The translations under genes and the position numbers were made by a program. Below, piece after piece: positions 7,727-16,930 of a DNA stretch of 40,904 nt. How positions within the stretch are numbered: position 1 is the stretch's first letter; every line of letters begins with the position of its first letter. The notes under the pieces were generated by a model. The model saw nothing but the letters and a program-made list of their open reading frames with translations, did no database searches and was not told where the DNA came from. Origin of the DNA: Oscillospiraceae bacterium (GTDB lineage: Bacteria; Bacillota; Clostridia; Oscillospirales; Ruminococcaceae); the NCBI GenBank assembly GCA_021202155.1, contig JAJQDP010000042.1:1-40904 (forward strand). The letters run 5' to 3'.

Positions 7727-9811
7727 ATGGCAAGAGATGTATCTTTGTCGATGACCCGAAACATCGGAATTATGGCTCACATCGACGCCGGCAAGACGAC
7801 CACAACCGAGCGTATTCTCTACTACACGGGAATCAACCACAAGCTCGGCGAGGTTCACGACGGCGCGGCAACGATGGACTGGATGGAGCAGGAGCAGGAG
7901 AGAGGTATTACCATCACCTCTGCCGCTACCACTGCATACTGGAAGGGTCATAGAATCAACATCATCGACACCCCCGGTCACGTTGACTTTACCGTTGAGG
8001 TTGAGCGTTCTTTAAGAGTTCTTGACGGTGCGGTAACAGTTCTTTGTGCCAAGGGAGGCGTTGAGCCGCAGACCGAGACTGTTTGGAGACAGGCGGACAA
8101 GTATAATGTTCCCCGTATGATTTACGTCAACAAGATGGACATCATGGGCGCGAACTTCTACCACGTCATCGACATGATTCACCAGCGTCTCAAGGCAAAC
8201 GCTGTTCCAATACAGCTTCCTATCGGAAGCGAAACCTTCTTCAAGGGAATCATAGATCTCCTTGAGATGAAGGCATATGTTTACTATAACGAACTCGGAA
8301 CCGACATCAGGGTCGAAGAGATTCCTGAGAACATGGTCGAAGAGGCTGAAAAGTACCATTCTCAGATGGTCGAGTCGGTAGCCGAGCTTAACGACGACCT
8401 TATGGAGAAGTATCTTGACGGCGGCGAGCTTACAATCGATGAACTCAAGGCTGGAATAAGAGCGGCGACAATTGCAAACAAGATGGTTCCTGTTGTCTGC
8501 GGAACATCCTATAAGAACAAGGGCGTTCAGAAGCTCCTTGACGCGATTGTTGACTATATGCCCGCTCCTACAGATATTCCCGACATCAAGGGAGTCAACC
8601 CCGAGACAGGCGAGGAGGAGACAAGACCCTCCGACGACAACGCTCCGTTCGCAGCACTTGCTTTCAAGATTGCTACAGACCCGTTCGTCGGAAAGCTCTG
8701 CTTCTTCAGAGTTTACTCGGGTACACTCAACGCAGGCGAAACGGTTCTGAACTGCACCAAGGACGCTAACGAAAGAATGGGACGTGTCCTTCAGATGCAC
8801 TCAAATCACCGTAAGGACATCGACACCTGCTACGCTGGAGACATCTATGCGGTAGTCGGCGTCAAGAATACAACAACCGGTGACACGCTTTGTGACGCCA
8901 AGCACCCGATCATTCTTGAATCTATGGAGTTCCCCGATCCGGTTATCCAGCTCGCTATCGAGCCGAAGACAAAAGCCGGTCAGGAAAAGATGGCAATCGC
9001 TCTTAACAAGCTTGCCGAGGAAGACCCGACATTCAAGACATGGACGGATGAGGAGACAGGTCAGACCATCATCGCCGGAATGGGCGAATTGCACCTTGAA
9101 ATCATCGTTGACAGAATGCTCCGTGAATTCAAGGTTGAGGCGAATGTAGGCGCACCTCAGGTTGCCTACAAGGAAACTGTCAGAAAGCTTTCGGATGTCG
9201 AGTGCAAGTACGCTCGTCAGTCTGGTGGTAAGGGACAGTATGGTCACGTCAAGATCAGGCTTTCTCCGAACGAATCCGGCAAGGGCTACGAGTTCACCAA
9301 CGCTATCGTCGGCGGTGCTATTCCGAAGGAATTCATCCCGGCTGTAGACAAGGGTATTCAGGGAGCCATGAAGTCAGGCGTCTTAGCAGGTTATCCTGTT
9401 GTTGACGTCAAGGTTGAGCTTTATGACGGATCGTATCACGAGGTTGACTCCTCCGAAACCGCATTCATGATCGCCGGTTCTATGGCGTTCAAGGATGCTA
9501 TGAAGAAGGCAGACCCGGTAATACTCGAACCTATCATGAAGGTAGCCTGCATTGTTCCGGAGGAGTATATGGGAACCGCTATCGGCGACCTCAACTCTCG
9601 CCGCGGACAGATTTTAGGACAGGAGATCAATACCGGTGTCGCTCAGATAGACGCACTTGTACCGCTCTCCGAGATGTTCGGTTATTCAAACGACCTGCGT
9701 TCAAAGACTCAGGGCAGAGGACAGTACACGATGGAGCCGCACAGCTACACCGATGTTCCGAAGTCAGTTGCCGAGAACATTATGTCTACACGCAAGCACG
9801 CGAACGACTAA
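7727..9811 (+). CDS. fusA: elongation factor G
   Basis: A 694-residue translocase EF-G. GTPase motifs: G1 '[13 protein letters not shown]' near residues 16-28, switch region '[12 protein letters not shown]', G3 'DTPGHVDF' near 81-88 and G4 'NKMD' near 135-138. Later domains carry '[14 protein letters not shown]' and the domain IV/V segments '[11 protein letters not shown]' and 'LNSRRGQI'. Full length, with a normal context between rpsG and tuf. The 183 bp before it contain a GTCTGC / GCAGAC hairpin (about 7652-7674) but no clear promoter, so it is probably read from upstream. Confidence 0.98.
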   Translation: MARDVSLSMTRNIGIMAHIDAGKTTTTERILYYTGINHKLGEVHDGAATMDWMEQEQERGITITSAATTAYWKGHRINIIDTPGHVDFTVEVERSLRVLDGAVTVLCAKGGVEPQTETVWRQADKYNVPRMIYVNKMDIMGANFYHVIDMIHQRLKANAVPIQLPIGSETFFKGIIDLLEMKAYVYYNELGTDIRVEEIPENMVEEAEKYHSQMVESVAELNDDLMEKYLDGGELTIDELKAGIRAATIANKMVPVVCGTSYKNKGVQKLLDAIVDYMPAPTDIPDIKGVNPETGEEETRPSDDNAPFAALAFKIATDPFVGKLCFFRVYSGTLNAGETVLNCTKDANERMGRVLQMHSNHRKDIDTCYAGDIYAVVGVKNTTTGDTLCDAKHPIILESMEFPDPVIQLAIEPKTKAGQEKMAIALNKLAEEDPTFKTWTDEETGQTIIAGMGELHLEIIVDRMLREFKVEANVGAPQVAYKETVRKLSDVECKYARQSGGKGQYGHVKIRLSPNESGKGYEFTNAIVGGAIPKEFIPAVDKGIQGAMKSGVLAGYPVVDVKVELYDGSYHEVDSSETAFMIAGSMAFKDAMKKADPVILEPIMKVACIVPEEYMGTAIGDLNSRRGQILGQEINTGVAQIDALVPLSEMFGYSNDLRSKTQGRGQYTMEPHSYTDVPKSVAENIMSTRKHAND

Positions 9812-9856
9812 GCGCAAGTTTTCACAAAACTTTTTCAGTGGAAATGCAAATTTCTC

Positions 9857-9885
9857 TTGCATTTCGCTCAGTAATCTGTTAATAT
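9857..9885 (+). promoter_or_regulatory. possible internal tuf promoter
   Basis: TTGCAT (9857-9862), 17 bp, TAATAT (9880-9885), 36 bp before the tuf start. It is weaker than other promoters here. tuf can also be read through from fusA. Confidence 0.4.
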
Positions 9886-9921
9886 TAGAGTACCAAACAA
9901 ATTTTAAGGGAGGAAATTCCA

Positions 9922-11121
9922 ATGGCAAAGCAAAAATTTGAAAGAACAAAGCCCCACGTTAACGTAGGTACCATCGGACACGTTGACCACGGCAAGACCA
10001 CTCTTACTGCTGCTATCACCAAGGTTTTAGCTATGAAGGGTCAGGCAAAGTTTGAGGCTTACGATATGATCGATAAGGCTCCTGAGGAGAGAGAGCGTGG
10101 TATCACCATCAACACCGCTCACGTTGAGTATGAGACTGACAACCGTCACTATGCTCACGTTGACTGCCCCGGTCACGCTGACTATGTAAAGAACATGATC
10201 ACCGGTGCTGCTCAGATGGACGGCGCAATCCTCGTTGTTGCAGCTTCTGACGGACCTATGGCTCAGACCAGAGAGCACATCCTTCTTGCTCGTCAGGTTG
10301 GCGTTCCTGCAATCGTTGTTTTCATGAACAAGGTTGACCAGGTTGACGACCCTGAGCTTCTTGAACTCGTTGAGATGGACATCCGTGACCTTCTCAGCTC
10401 TTATGAGTTCCCGGGCGACGACATTCCGATTATCCAGGGTTCTGCTCTTCAGGCACTTGAGTCCACCTCTACTGATCCTAACGCTCCCGAGTATGCTTGC
10501 ATCAGAGAGCTCATGGACGCTGTAGACTCCTATATTCCTACTCCTGACCGTAAGGCTGATCTTCCGTTCCTTATGCCTGTTGAGGACACCATGACCATCA
10601 CCGGACGTGGTACCGTTGCAACCGGTAGAGTTGAGCGTGGACAGGTTAAGCTCGGCGACGAAGTTGAGATCATCGGTCTCACCGAGGAGAGAGCTAAGAC
10701 CGTTGTTACCGGTCTTGAGATGTTCAGAAAGACCCTTGACTATGCAGAAGCTGGCGACAATATCGGCGCACTTCTCAGAGGTGTTCAGAGAAAGGACATC
10801 GAAAGAGGACAGGTTCTCTGCAAGCCCGGTTCTATCCATCCTTTGACCAAGTTCAAGGGACAGGTTTACGTTCTTAAGAAGGAAGAGGGCGGACGTCATA
10901 CTCCGTTCTTCACCAACTACAGACCGCAGTTCTACTTCAGAACCACCGACGTTACCGGCACAATCACCCTTCCTGATGGAAAGGAAATGTGCATGCCTGG
11001 TGACAACGTTGAGATCAGCGTTGAGCTTATCACCCCGATTGCTATCGAGAACGGACTCCGCTTCGCTATCCGTGAAGGCGGCAGAACCGTAGGTTCCGGC
11101 GTTGTTATCGCAACCGAATGA
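9922..11121 (+). CDS. tuf: elongation factor Tu
   Basis: A 399-residue EF-Tu that delivers aminoacyl-tRNA to the ribosome. G1 'GHVDHGKT' is at 19-26, switch I '[15 protein letters not shown]' follows, then G3 'DCPGHADY' and G4 'NKVD', with domain II '[15 protein letters not shown]' and a C-terminal '[12 protein letters not shown]'. The start at 9922 follows AAGGGAGGAAA. Codon choice is strongly biased, as expected for a highly expressed gene. It is followed by a strong hairpin. Confidence 0.98.
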   Translation: MAKQKFERTKPHVNVGTIGHVDHGKTTLTAAITKVLAMKGQAKFEAYDMIDKAPEERERGITINTAHVEYETDNRHYAHVDCPGHADYVKNMITGAAQMDGAILVVAASDGPMAQTREHILLARQVGVPAIVVFMNKVDQVDDPELLELVEMDIRDLLSSYEFPGDDIPIIQGSALQALESTSTDPNAPEYACIRELMDAVDSYIPTPDRKADLPFLMPVEDTMTITGRGTVATGRVERGQVKLGDEVEIIGLTEERAKTVVTGLEMFRKTLDYAEAGDNIGALLRGVQRKDIERGQVLCKPGSIHPLTKFKGQVYVLKKEEGGRHTPFFTNYRPQFYFRTTDVTGTITLPDGKEMCMPGDNVEISVELITPIAIENGLRFAIREGGRTVGSGVVIATE

Positions 11122-11154
11122 TAAAGACATTTTCTTGACCCCTTTGTTGACCGG

Positions 11155-11186
11155 AGGCGCAGACGCTCGAAAGAGTGTCTGCGCCT
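11155..11186 (+). terminator. terminator after tuf
   Basis: A long stem AGGCGCAGACGCTC / GAGTGTCTGCGCCT (one G-T pair) with a GAAA loop 34 bp after the tuf stop. The T tract is poor, but the stem is the strongest structure here. Confidence 0.75.
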
Positions 11187-11209
11187 TCGGGGTTTCGGGG
11201 GATTTTTTT

Positions 11210-11280
11210 GTAGGGGCGGATATCATCCGCCCGAACCCTGCGGTCAGCACTACAACGGGCGGATAATATCCGCCCCTACA
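11210..11280. repeat. inverted repeat GTAGGGGCGGAT..ATCCGCCCCTAC
   Basis: Outer arms GTAGGGGCGGATAT and ATATCCGCCCCTAC bracket about 40 bp that contain a second GGGCGGAT / ATCCGCCC pair. It resembles the short GC-rich palindromic repeats common between genes in Clostridia. No coding content. Confidence 0.6.
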
Positions 11281-11313
11281 CATTTTGGACTTTAGAAAAT
11301 TTTCCGCAACCCC

Positions 11314-11342
11314 TTGACAGCTCTCGTTCAATGTGATATGAT
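11314..11342 (+). promoter_or_regulatory. promoter of the SPFH/ribbon-helix-helix unit
   Basis: TTGACA (11314-11319), 17 bp, TATGAT (11337-11342). Confidence 0.8.
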
Positions 11343-11365
11343 AGTAATATCAAAATGATATTACT
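11343..11365. promoter_or_regulatory. perfect inverted repeat over the transcription start: probable operator
   Basis: AGTAATATC / GATATTACT, 9 bp arms with a 5-bp spacer, starting one base after the -10 box. The position suits a repressor site. The ribbon-helix-helix protein encoded at 12498 is a natural candidate to bind it; this is inference. Confidence 0.6.
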
Positions 11366-11408
11366 TTGAAGCGCGTTCGGTAGTATCACAGAAAGGACGG
11401 AATATGTT

Positions 11409-12480
11409 ATGCAGAATATTGAAGTGAAGAATGCCATGGTTGATGGCGAGATTAAGGAGATTCCTGTTAGGAATGTGAAGCCGGGTATGCCGGTGTTACT
11501 TGCGACTATCTTAGAGATGATTTTGTCAGTGCTGGTGATTATCGCTGGCGGAGTGCTTCTTGAAGAGGGGAGAGATGTACTCGGAACTGTGCTGTTGGTT
11601 GTTGGGATTATCTGGTGCTGTGTTGGCTGGATTCCGGTGATGGGTCTGAAAGTGCTTAAGCCGCAGGAGGCGAGAGTTCTCACTCTCTTCGGTAAGTACG
11701 TCGGCACTCTCAAGGGCGACGGATTCTACTATGTCAACCCGTTCTGCGTTTCCTTCAACCCGGCGGCAAAGACGAAGCTCAGCCAGTCAGGAGACGTTGC
11801 CGGGTCGCGGAACACTACTGCTTCTCAGATTTTCCTCAATGCGACCACCGGTGAGATTGGCGTCAACCCGAACGAGACGAAGATTTCCCTCAAGATTATG
11901 ACCCTCAACAACTCCCGGCAGAAGATCAACGACTGCCTCGGAAACCCGATTGAGATTGGAATTGCGGTTATGTGGCGGGTTGTCGACACCGCGAAGGCGG
12001 TCTTCAACGTCGATAACTACAAGGAATATCTCTCGCTCCAGTGCGATTCGGCATTAAGAGAGATAGTCAAGATGTATCCCTACGACGTTGCTCCGAATGT
12101 CGACACCACCGGCGACGGAATTGCCGATGAGGGAAGCCTCCGCGGTTCGAGCGAGATTGTCGCCGCAAGAATCAAGGACAGAATTCAGCAGAGGGTAGAC
12201 GATGCAGGTCTTGAAATCGTCGAGGCGAGAATCACATACTTAGCATATGCTCCCGAGATTGCGGCTGTAATGCTTCAGCGTCAGCAGAATTATCGACGCA
12301 AGAAAGATGATAGTTGACGGTGCCGTCGGCATGGTTGAGATGGCACTTGAGAGAATCAATGAAGGCGGACTCGTGGACTTGGACGACGAGAGAAAAGCGG
12401 CAATGGTCTCGAATCTCCTCGTAGTTCTCTGCGGCAACCACGATGCTCAACCGGTTGTGAATTCCGGCAGTTTGTACTAA
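11409..12480 (+). pseudogene. SPFH/band 7 domain protein, frameshifted near the C terminus
   Basis: The first frame gives 302 residues: N-terminal basic stretch, two adjacent hydrophobic segments (about 25-75), then an SPFH/band 7 domain ('EARVLTLFGKYVGTLKGDGFYYVNPF', shown in part here: 'FGKYVGTLKGDGFYYVNPF'). It ends abnormally after '[14 protein letters not shown]'. From about 12289 another frame continues without break as '[20 protein letters not shown]' to a stop at 12480, the normal end of this family (expected '...RQQAxAIIDARxMIVDGAV'). A small deletion of about 8 bp near 12288 or a sequencing error explains it. SPFH proteins organise membrane microdomains. The next gene, a ribbon-helix-helix protein, is its usual partner in related genomes. 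Confidence 0.85.
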
Positions 12481-12497
12481 ATTAGGATGATGGATAG

Positions 12498-12707
12498 ATG
12501 GCTGGTAAAAAAGCAGTACCTTTAAGGATTTCGGAGAAGCTCTATAGCGACCTCGCCGCCTGGGCTGAAGACGATTTCCGCTCCCTCAACGGGCAGATTG
12601 AATACCTCCTGACAGAATGCGTCCGGCAAAGAAAGAAGACCGGAGGCTACGTTGGGAAGGATATTGATAAGCCGCTGGAGATTGAATTGGAAAATACTAA
12701 AAAATAA
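12498..12707 (+). CDS. Arc-type ribbon-helix-helix protein, copy 1
   Basis: A 69-residue basic protein starting '[16 protein letters not shown]'. The pattern beta strand ('VPLRIS'), helix ('[14 protein letters not shown]'), '[18 protein letters not shown]' matches Arc/MetJ ribbon-helix-helix DNA-binding proteins, which bind short palindromes as dimers. It lies 17 bp after the SPFH gene and is probably cotranscribed with it, with a terminator at its end. A second copy lies at 14110-14331, about 95% identical over 165 bp, so the duplication is recent. Confidence 0.85.
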   Translation: MAGKKAVPLRISEKLYSDLAAWAEDDFRSLNGQIEYLLTECVRQRKKTGGYVGKDIDKPLEIELENTKK

Positions 12708-12732
12708 TGAGATTTCGGTCTCATTATTTTTT
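12702..12732 (+). terminator. terminator after ribbon-helix-helix copy 1
   Basis: Stem AAATAATGAGA / TCTCATTATTT with loop TTTCGG and a T run; it overlaps the stop codon. Confidence 0.9.
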
Positions 12733-12733
12733 A

Positions 12734-12762
12734 TTGACAGTGAAAAGTGATTGTCATACAAT
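12734..12762 (+). promoter_or_regulatory. promoter of the lipoprotein gene
   Basis: TTGACA (12734-12739), 17 bp, TACAAT (12757-12762). Confidence 0.85.
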
Positions 12763-12800
12763 AGACATAGTTAAAATTTAATTCAGAAGGGATAGCCATA

Positions 12801-14120
12801 ATGAAAAAATTATTAATCTTTGCAACGATTATCACACTCTGTCTCAGCCTTTTTGCAGGCTGTGCAAGCGGAACAGTAGATGGTGATGTTTCGGCAGATA
12901 ATGGTTCGCAGAACAGTTCGACTGATAACAGCTCCAAAGGCGACGATGCTGAGGAATCTATAGACGATGAAGAGCTTGAAGAATCCGATGAAGTCGTAGA
13001 GGAAACGGGATTGGTTTTCGGGGATATTGACAGTCTAGGAAACAACCCCAACAATTTGGTTCAGTGCCCGGCGGGTATGGTATTCGATGATGATTATATT
13101 TACTTTGCAGATCACTCTGCGGGATCAAACTCCATAAGCCGCATTCATTACGATGGAACCGGTTATGAAGTTCTCCCTATTTCAGACGCTATCTCTTTCA
13201 GTTCACACGACAGCAATATGTTCTTGAATCTTAAGGACGGGTATCTTTACTATTGTGCGCAGGGAAGGAATATAAACAGATATGAACTTGCGACCGGCAA
13301 TACTGAGACCGTCCTGTCAGTGACGACTTCGTACGACATCAACAACATGTTAGTTGTTGATAGTTATCTCTATGTTTCGATAGACATGAGCCCGGATGTG
13401 GGTGCATATAAAGCTGCCAAAAATGCTGAGGTAATCGTTGTCAATCTCGAAACTTTGGAGGAAAAATGCATTTGTACTTTGGATGAAATCGCAAATGCTC
13501 CAGTTATCACTTCAAACGGAAAAGATGTTTATTTCGTATGCAGCAGTTCGTCAGTAAGATTTTACTCTGTGGATGTGTCGGCAATCCAAGAGAGCTTTTC
13601 AACCGGGGTCGAGGCGGAAAGTTATGTTGAAAAAATCACTCTCGGAGCGGGTAGCAATAACTATCTGACACGAGTCATAGCACTTGCCAAAAACGGATTC
13701 ATCTTGCTGACAACGGATAAGTCCAAGGCACTCTTATGTACTGAAGCCACGGGAGTTTACTATTCAACCGGAGAAAGCCTCGGCATTCTCGGTAGCTTCG
13801 GGGATGATACGACATACAACACCGACTATGCTACTGGTATAGGAAGACGGTTTGTTATTGGAAATAGCTACATTCTTCTTGCAATTGCCACTGTTGATGG
13901 GACACGGACATCCTCCGTCCACGAAATCGTGATATATAAGGATATGGATTTAGAGAATCCTGAAACCGTTTATACAACTGAGGGATATTGGGACTATTGT
14001 ACGTTCGGTGTGCATGACGACACCCTCTACTTTATTGAATTCGAGACTAAAGATGGTCCGCTTAACCTGATCAGTGTGAACGAGGATGGAGCGATAACAA
14101 GTATCGCAATTGGCGGATAA
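12801..14120 (+). CDS. secreted lipoprotein, probable beta-propeller (DUF5050-like)
   Basis: A 439-residue protein with a lipoprotein signal (lipobox 'LFAGC', Cys about 21), a Ser/Asp/Glu-rich linker (about 25-70) and a body of repeated strand patterns such as '[17 protein letters not shown]', '[17 protein letters not shown]' and '[12 protein letters not shown]'. These resemble the propeller blades of DUF5050-type clostridial surface proteins. It probably sits outside the membrane; the ligand is unknown. Its last codons lie inside the duplicated segment: the stop overlaps the TTG start of the second ribbon-helix-helix copy, so its native C terminus may have been altered by the duplication. 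Confidence 0.8.
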   Translation: MKKLLIFATIITLCLSLFAGCASGTVDGDVSADNGSQNSSTDNSSKGDDAEESIDDEELEESDEVVEETGLVFGDIDSLGNNPNNLVQCPAGMVFDDDYIYFADHSAGSNSISRIHYDGTGYEVLPISDAISFSSHDSNMFLNLKDGYLYYCAQGRNINRYELATGNTETVLSVTTSYDINNMLVVDSYLYVSIDMSPDVGAYKAAKNAEVIVVNLETLEEKCICTLDEIANAPVITSNGKDVYFVCSSSSVRFYSVDVSAIQESFSTGVEAESYVEKITLGAGSNNYLTRVIALAKNGFILLTTDKSKALLCTEATGVYYSTGESLGILGSFGDDTTYNTDYATGIGRRFVIGNSYILLAIATVDGTRTSSVHEIVIYKDMDLENPETVYTTEGYWDYCTFGVHDDTLYFIEFETKDGPLNLISVNEDGAITSIAIGG

Positions 14121-14331
14121 GAAAAAAGCAGTACCTTTAAGGATTTCGGAGAAGCTCTATATCGACCTTGCCGCTTGGGCTGAAGACGATTTCCGCTCCC
14201 TCAACGGGCAGATTGAATACCTCCTGACAGAATGCGTCCGGCAAAGAAGAAAGACCGGAGGCTACGTTGGGAAGGATATTGATAAGCCGCTGGAGATTGA
14301 TTTGGGTGATACGAAAAACAAGAAAGAGTGA
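14110..14331 (+). CDS. Arc-type ribbon-helix-helix protein, copy 2 (TTG start)
   Basis: A 73-residue near-copy of the protein at 12498. The homology to copy 1 begins only at '[13 protein letters not shown]'. The original ATG is missing, and the best start is TTG at 14110, 11 bases inside the preceding lipoprotein gene. There is no good ribosome binding site, so expression would rely on translational coupling. Differences from copy 1 include Ser to Ile after 'EKLY' and a longer 'GDTKNKKE' tail. It may be functional, or a by-product of the duplication. Confidence 0.7.
   Translation: MADKKKAVPLRISEKLYIDLAAWAEDDFRSLNGQIEYLLTECVRQRRKTGGYVGKDIDKPLEIDLGDTKNKKE
14121..14306 (+). repeat. direct repeat (second copy of 12509-12694)
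   Basis: About 185 bp nearly identical to 12509-12694, running from 'AAAAAGCAGTACCTTTAAGG' through 'GATAAGCCGCTGGAGATTGA'. The two copies are in the same orientation and flank the lipoprotein gene and its promoter, making a 1.4-kb interval that homologous recombination could delete or amplify. Confidence 0.9.
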
Positions 14332-14354
14332 GCCGGTTTTGGCTCACTCTTTTT
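14323..14354. terminator. bidirectional terminator
   Basis: Stem AAAGAGTGAGCC / GGCTCACTCTTT with loop GGTTTT. It overlaps the end of copy 2 and, on the other strand, lies 3 bp beyond the Fic stop. Confidence 0.9.
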
Positions 14355-14356
14355 GG

Positions 14357-15400
14357 CTAATTTCTTGTGTAGAAGGTTCCTTTGCCTTTGCCGTGACGAG
14401 TAAGATAGCCCTCCTCGACAAGCTTTTTGAGGGAGCTTTCAATTGACGAGCTTTTCAGGATTGGTACAAGCTCCATAATCTCGCTTTTTGTGAATTTGCC
14501 TATCTTCTCGTTTGTTGCATTTCTGACAAGCTCAATTGCCGGAAGCTTTTTCTCTACCAACGAAACTCGGCTTTCAAAATCTCTGTAAGCAGATAGGATA
14601 ATTCCCAGGATATATTTGATGAATGGCGTCGAATCGTTTTTGCCTTCGTGCCAGCCGATTCCCGACTGCTCGAGCACATCGTAATACTTTGATTTGGTCT
14701 TCTCAATCTTGCTTTCAAGGCTGATATATCTGCCCACAACATATCCACAACGGTACAGGAGAAGTGTTGTGAGAAGCCTCGACATTCTGCCGTTGCCGTC
14801 GTTGAACGGGTGTATGCACAGAAAATCATTTATAAATGTGGGAATCAGAATGAGAGGATCTACCGTGCACGAGTCGATAGTTTTGTTGAAGCTATCGCAA
14901 ATCATATCGATAGCTTCTGGCGTTTCGTATGGCTCAAGAGGCATGAAGCGGACAAACTGCGTTCCGTCTTCACGGATTTCGGCAATATAGTTCTGGGTGT
15001 TCTTGAACCTTCCACCTATTGAACGTTCGGAGTACTTATATAAATCCCTGTGAAGCTGTAGAATATATGAGGCGCGAATCGGGATATATTCATAACTTTC
15101 ATGAATAGTGTTGAGAACGCCACGATAGCCAAGAATCTCTTCTTCATCACGGTTTCGGGGAGTTGTTTTCTCCTGGCACAGCTGCATAATTCGATTTTCA
15201 GTTGTTACGATTCCTTCAATCTTGTTTGAAGCCTCGGTACTCTGAATTTTTGCAATTTCAACGAGTTTATCCAAAACAGCGGGCTTTTGCTTGAGAAACA
15301 TTTCCTGCCTGCCCTTGAACTCGTGAATCTGGGCGACCAAGCCAAGGATTTCGTTGTCCCAATGGCGATCAGCAAGTGTGGAATAGTCAAAAGTTCTCAT
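14357..15400 (-). CDS. Fic family protein (adenylyltransferase) with C-terminal winged helix
   Basis: A 347-residue class II Fic protein. The Fic active-site motif 'HPFNDGNGRMSR' has its catalytic His at 197. An N-terminal inhibitory helix 'SNKIEG' (58-63) fits the [S/T]xxxE[G/N] rule, with Glu62 expected to block ATP binding. The C terminus ('KFTKSEIMELVPILKSSSIESSLKKLVEEGYLTRHGKGKGTFY') in shorter view is a winged helix: 'SSIESSLKKLVEEGYL' then 'GKGKGTFY'. Fic enzymes transfer AMP to hydroxyl side chains of target proteins. Here the DNA-binding tail suggests autoregulation through the operator array at 15423-15525. Transcribed from the minus-strand promoter at 15431-15459. Confidence 0.9.
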   Translation of the reverse strand: MRTFDYSTLADRHWDNEILGLVAQIHEFKGRQEMFLKQKPAVLDKLVEIAKIQSTEASNKIEGIVTTENRIMQLCQEKTTPRNRDEEEILGYRGVLNTIHESYEYIPIRASYILQLHRDLYKYSERSIGGRFKNTQNYIAEIREDGTQFVRFMPLEPYETPEAIDMICDSFNKTIDSCTVDPLILIPTFINDFLCIHPFNDGNGRMSRLLTTLLLYRCGYVVGRYISLESKIEKTKSKYYDVLEQSGIGWHEGKNDSTPFIKYILGIILSAYRDFESRVSLVEKKLPAIELVRNATNEKIGKFTKSEIMELVPILKSSSIESSLKKLVEEGYLTRHGKGKGTFYTRN

Positions 15401-15422
15401 TAGAAAATCTCCTTTCTTTTCT

Positions 15423-15525
15423 TTCTCCCAATTATATCACTGCTTTGGGAGAAAGTCAAGACGTTTGGGAGAATAATCTCCCAAGTTCACTGTATATTTG
15501 GGAGAAACATTTTTTGCTGGGAGAA
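15423..15525. promoter_or_regulatory. array of six TTGGGAGAA operator-like boxes around the Fic promoter
   Basis: Nine-base boxes at 15423-15431 (inverted), 15445-15453, 15465-15473, 15476-15484 (inverted, one mismatch), 15498-15506 and 15517-15525 (one mismatch). Start-to-start distances are 22, 20, 11, 22 and 19 bp, close to multiples of a DNA turn. One box lies within the promoter spacer and one directly downstream of the -10 box, so bound protein should repress Fic. The likely binder is the Fic winged helix (inference). Confidence 0.75.
15431..15459 (-). promoter_or_regulatory. Fic promoter
   Basis: Minus strand: TTGACT (15459-15454), 17 bp, TATAAT (15436-15431), about 30 bp before the Fic start. 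Confidence 0.8.
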
Positions 15526-15560
15526 TACAATATGAGTATGTCCGATTCGCAGACAAATAT

Positions 15561-15600
15561 CCCACTCCGGAAAAGTGCTATAAAATGCATTTTCCCGGAA
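15561..15600. repeat. flanking repeat A of the DUF4143 ATPase gene
   Basis: CCCACTCCGGAAAA, then GTGCTATAAAATGCATTTTC and CCGGAA, directly touching the ATPase stop codon. It is almost identical over 40 bp and in the same orientation to repeat C at 16931-16976. Confidence 0.8.
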
Positions 15601-16839
15601 TCATAAATCAAGGCTATTCTGATTCAGAAGGAAATCGAACACGTTCATGATGAGAATTCCATCGTCGGTATAGTAGGTAGAGGTGTTGTCGTGTACGATG
15701 ATTATTTTCTTGAAGAAGTCACCGGTGTATTCAAGGGAGCATTGCTCTTGCTTGAGCTTTTCCTGGTCGGGAAGTGAATAAGCGGACTGGATATAGTAAC
15801 GCTTGGAAGCTAAGTTACAGACGAAGTCTACTTCAAGTTGTTTGCGGGTGCCGTTTTCGCTTATCGGAACTACTCCGACATCGACATTGAAGCCTCGCAC
15901 TAAGAGCTCGTTGTAGATGATATTCTCCATTATATGAGTCACTTCCTGCTGGCGGAAGTTGAGCTGGGCATTTCTGAGTCCAATATCAGTGAAGTAGTAC
16001 TTGAACGGAGAGGAAACGTATTTCTTGCCCTTGATGTCAAATCGCTCGGCACGGTTAATGAAAAATGCATCGATAAGGTAGCCGATATAGCTCGCTATAG
16101 TCTTGTCAGTGGCGGAGATGCCGTTGCTTACAAAAGTATTTGCAAGCTTTGTTGGATTGGTGAGAGACCCGATTGAGGAGGCAAGAATCTTCACGAGAGC
16201 TTCCATAACCTGGTCGCCCCTGAGATTATTTCTGTCCTCGATGTCTTTGAAATAAAGCTCGTGGCAGAGACTCTGGAGATATTGTGACTTTAGTTCCGGC
16301 TTTTGCATACTGAGAACCCTTGGGAGACCGCCATAGGTGCAGTAGTCCCGCCAGGCGTCGTATCTGTCGCCGTGATATGCGGACAGGTATTCGGAGAAAG
16401 ACAGGGGATATACCCGAACTTCGTCGCCGCGCCCGCGAAATTCGGTCAGAATATCTGTCGAGAGAAACTTTGAGTTACTCCCGGTGACGTATATGTCAAG
16501 GTTTTCCCGACGATTGAGACCGTTAAGCACGCCCTCAAATCCCTGGCAAAGCTGAACCTCGTCCAAAAATACAAACCAACTGCCATCATCACTCAGCCGC
16601 TCTTTTATATATGCACTGAGATTTTCGCTCTTTCGGAGACTTTTATAGTCGTCGTCATCAAGGGGAATCCGGAGGATTCTCTCGGCAGGAACACCCGAGC
16701 TGATGAGATAGTTGTAATAAAGATTGAATAGCAGATACGACTTTCCGCATCTGCGGATTCCGGTTATGACCTTTATAAGCCCGTTTTCGCGACGGTCAAT
16801 GAGTCTCTGAAGATATAAATCGCGTTTAATCTGTTCCAT
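15601..16839 (-). CDS. AAA-type ATPase with C-terminal DUF4143 domain
   Basis: A 412-residue P-loop ATPase. Walker A is 'GIRRCGKSYLL' (about 27-37), Walker B 'WFVFLDEVQ' (about 90-98), then 'VYVTGSNSKFLS'-like sensor region ('DIYVTGSNSKFLS'), 'VYPLSFSEYL', and the C-terminal DUF4143 part with 'EVDFVCNLASKRYYIQSAYS', which resembles a PD-(D/E)xK-like core. The family is common and multi-copy in gut anaerobes. Its role is unknown. The gene is bounded by three copies of a palindromic repeat, two of them direct repeats, so it may have moved as a cassette. Confidence 0.88.
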   Translation of the reverse strand: MEQIKRDLYLQRLIDRRENGLIKVITGIRRCGKSYLLFNLYYNYLISSGVPAERILRIPLDDDDYKSLRKSENLSAYIKERLSDDGSWFVFLDEVQLCQGFEGVLNGLNRRENLDIYVTGSNSKFLSTDILTEFRGRGDEVRVYPLSFSEYLSAYHGDRYDAWRDYCTYGGLPRVLSMQKPELKSQYLQSLCHELYFKDIEDRNNLRGDQVMEALVKILASSIGSLTNPTKLANTFVSNGISATDKTIASYIGYLIDAFFINRAERFDIKGKKYVSSPFKYYFTDIGLRNAQLNFRQQEVTHIMENIIYNELLVRGFNVDVGVVPISENGTRKQLEVDFVCNLASKRYYIQSAYSLPDQEKLKQEQCSLEYTGDFFKKIIIVHDNTSTYYTDDGILIMNVFDFLLNQNSLDL

Positions 16840-16851
16840 GGTAACCTCCTA

Positions 16852-16884
16852 TTCCGGAAAATTGCATTAAAATGCATTTTCCCG
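16852..16884. repeat. palindrome B upstream of the ATPase gene (possible operator)
   Basis: TTCCGGAAAATTGCATT / AATGCATTTTCCCG: a near-perfect palindrome of the same family as repeats A and C, centred about 30 bp before the ATPase start. It could act as operator or as a repeat end. Confidence 0.6.
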
Positions 16885-16930
16885 TAACAATAGTATACCC
16901 GATTTTGCACGAAATGTCAACATAAAAATG

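Noticed and set aside
8012-9247. Open frames on the minus strand opposite fusA
   Set aside because: Shadows of the EF-G gene; low-complexity sequence without domains or start signals.
11155-11280. Riboswitch or T-box between tuf and the SPFH gene
   Set aside because: The structures are a terminator and a GC-rich palindromic repeat, both upstream of the promoter at 11314.
10027-11331. Long open frame on the minus strand opposite tuf (434 codons)
   Set aside because: It mirrors a highly biased EF-Tu gene, has no ribosome binding site or motif, and is a codon-bias shadow.
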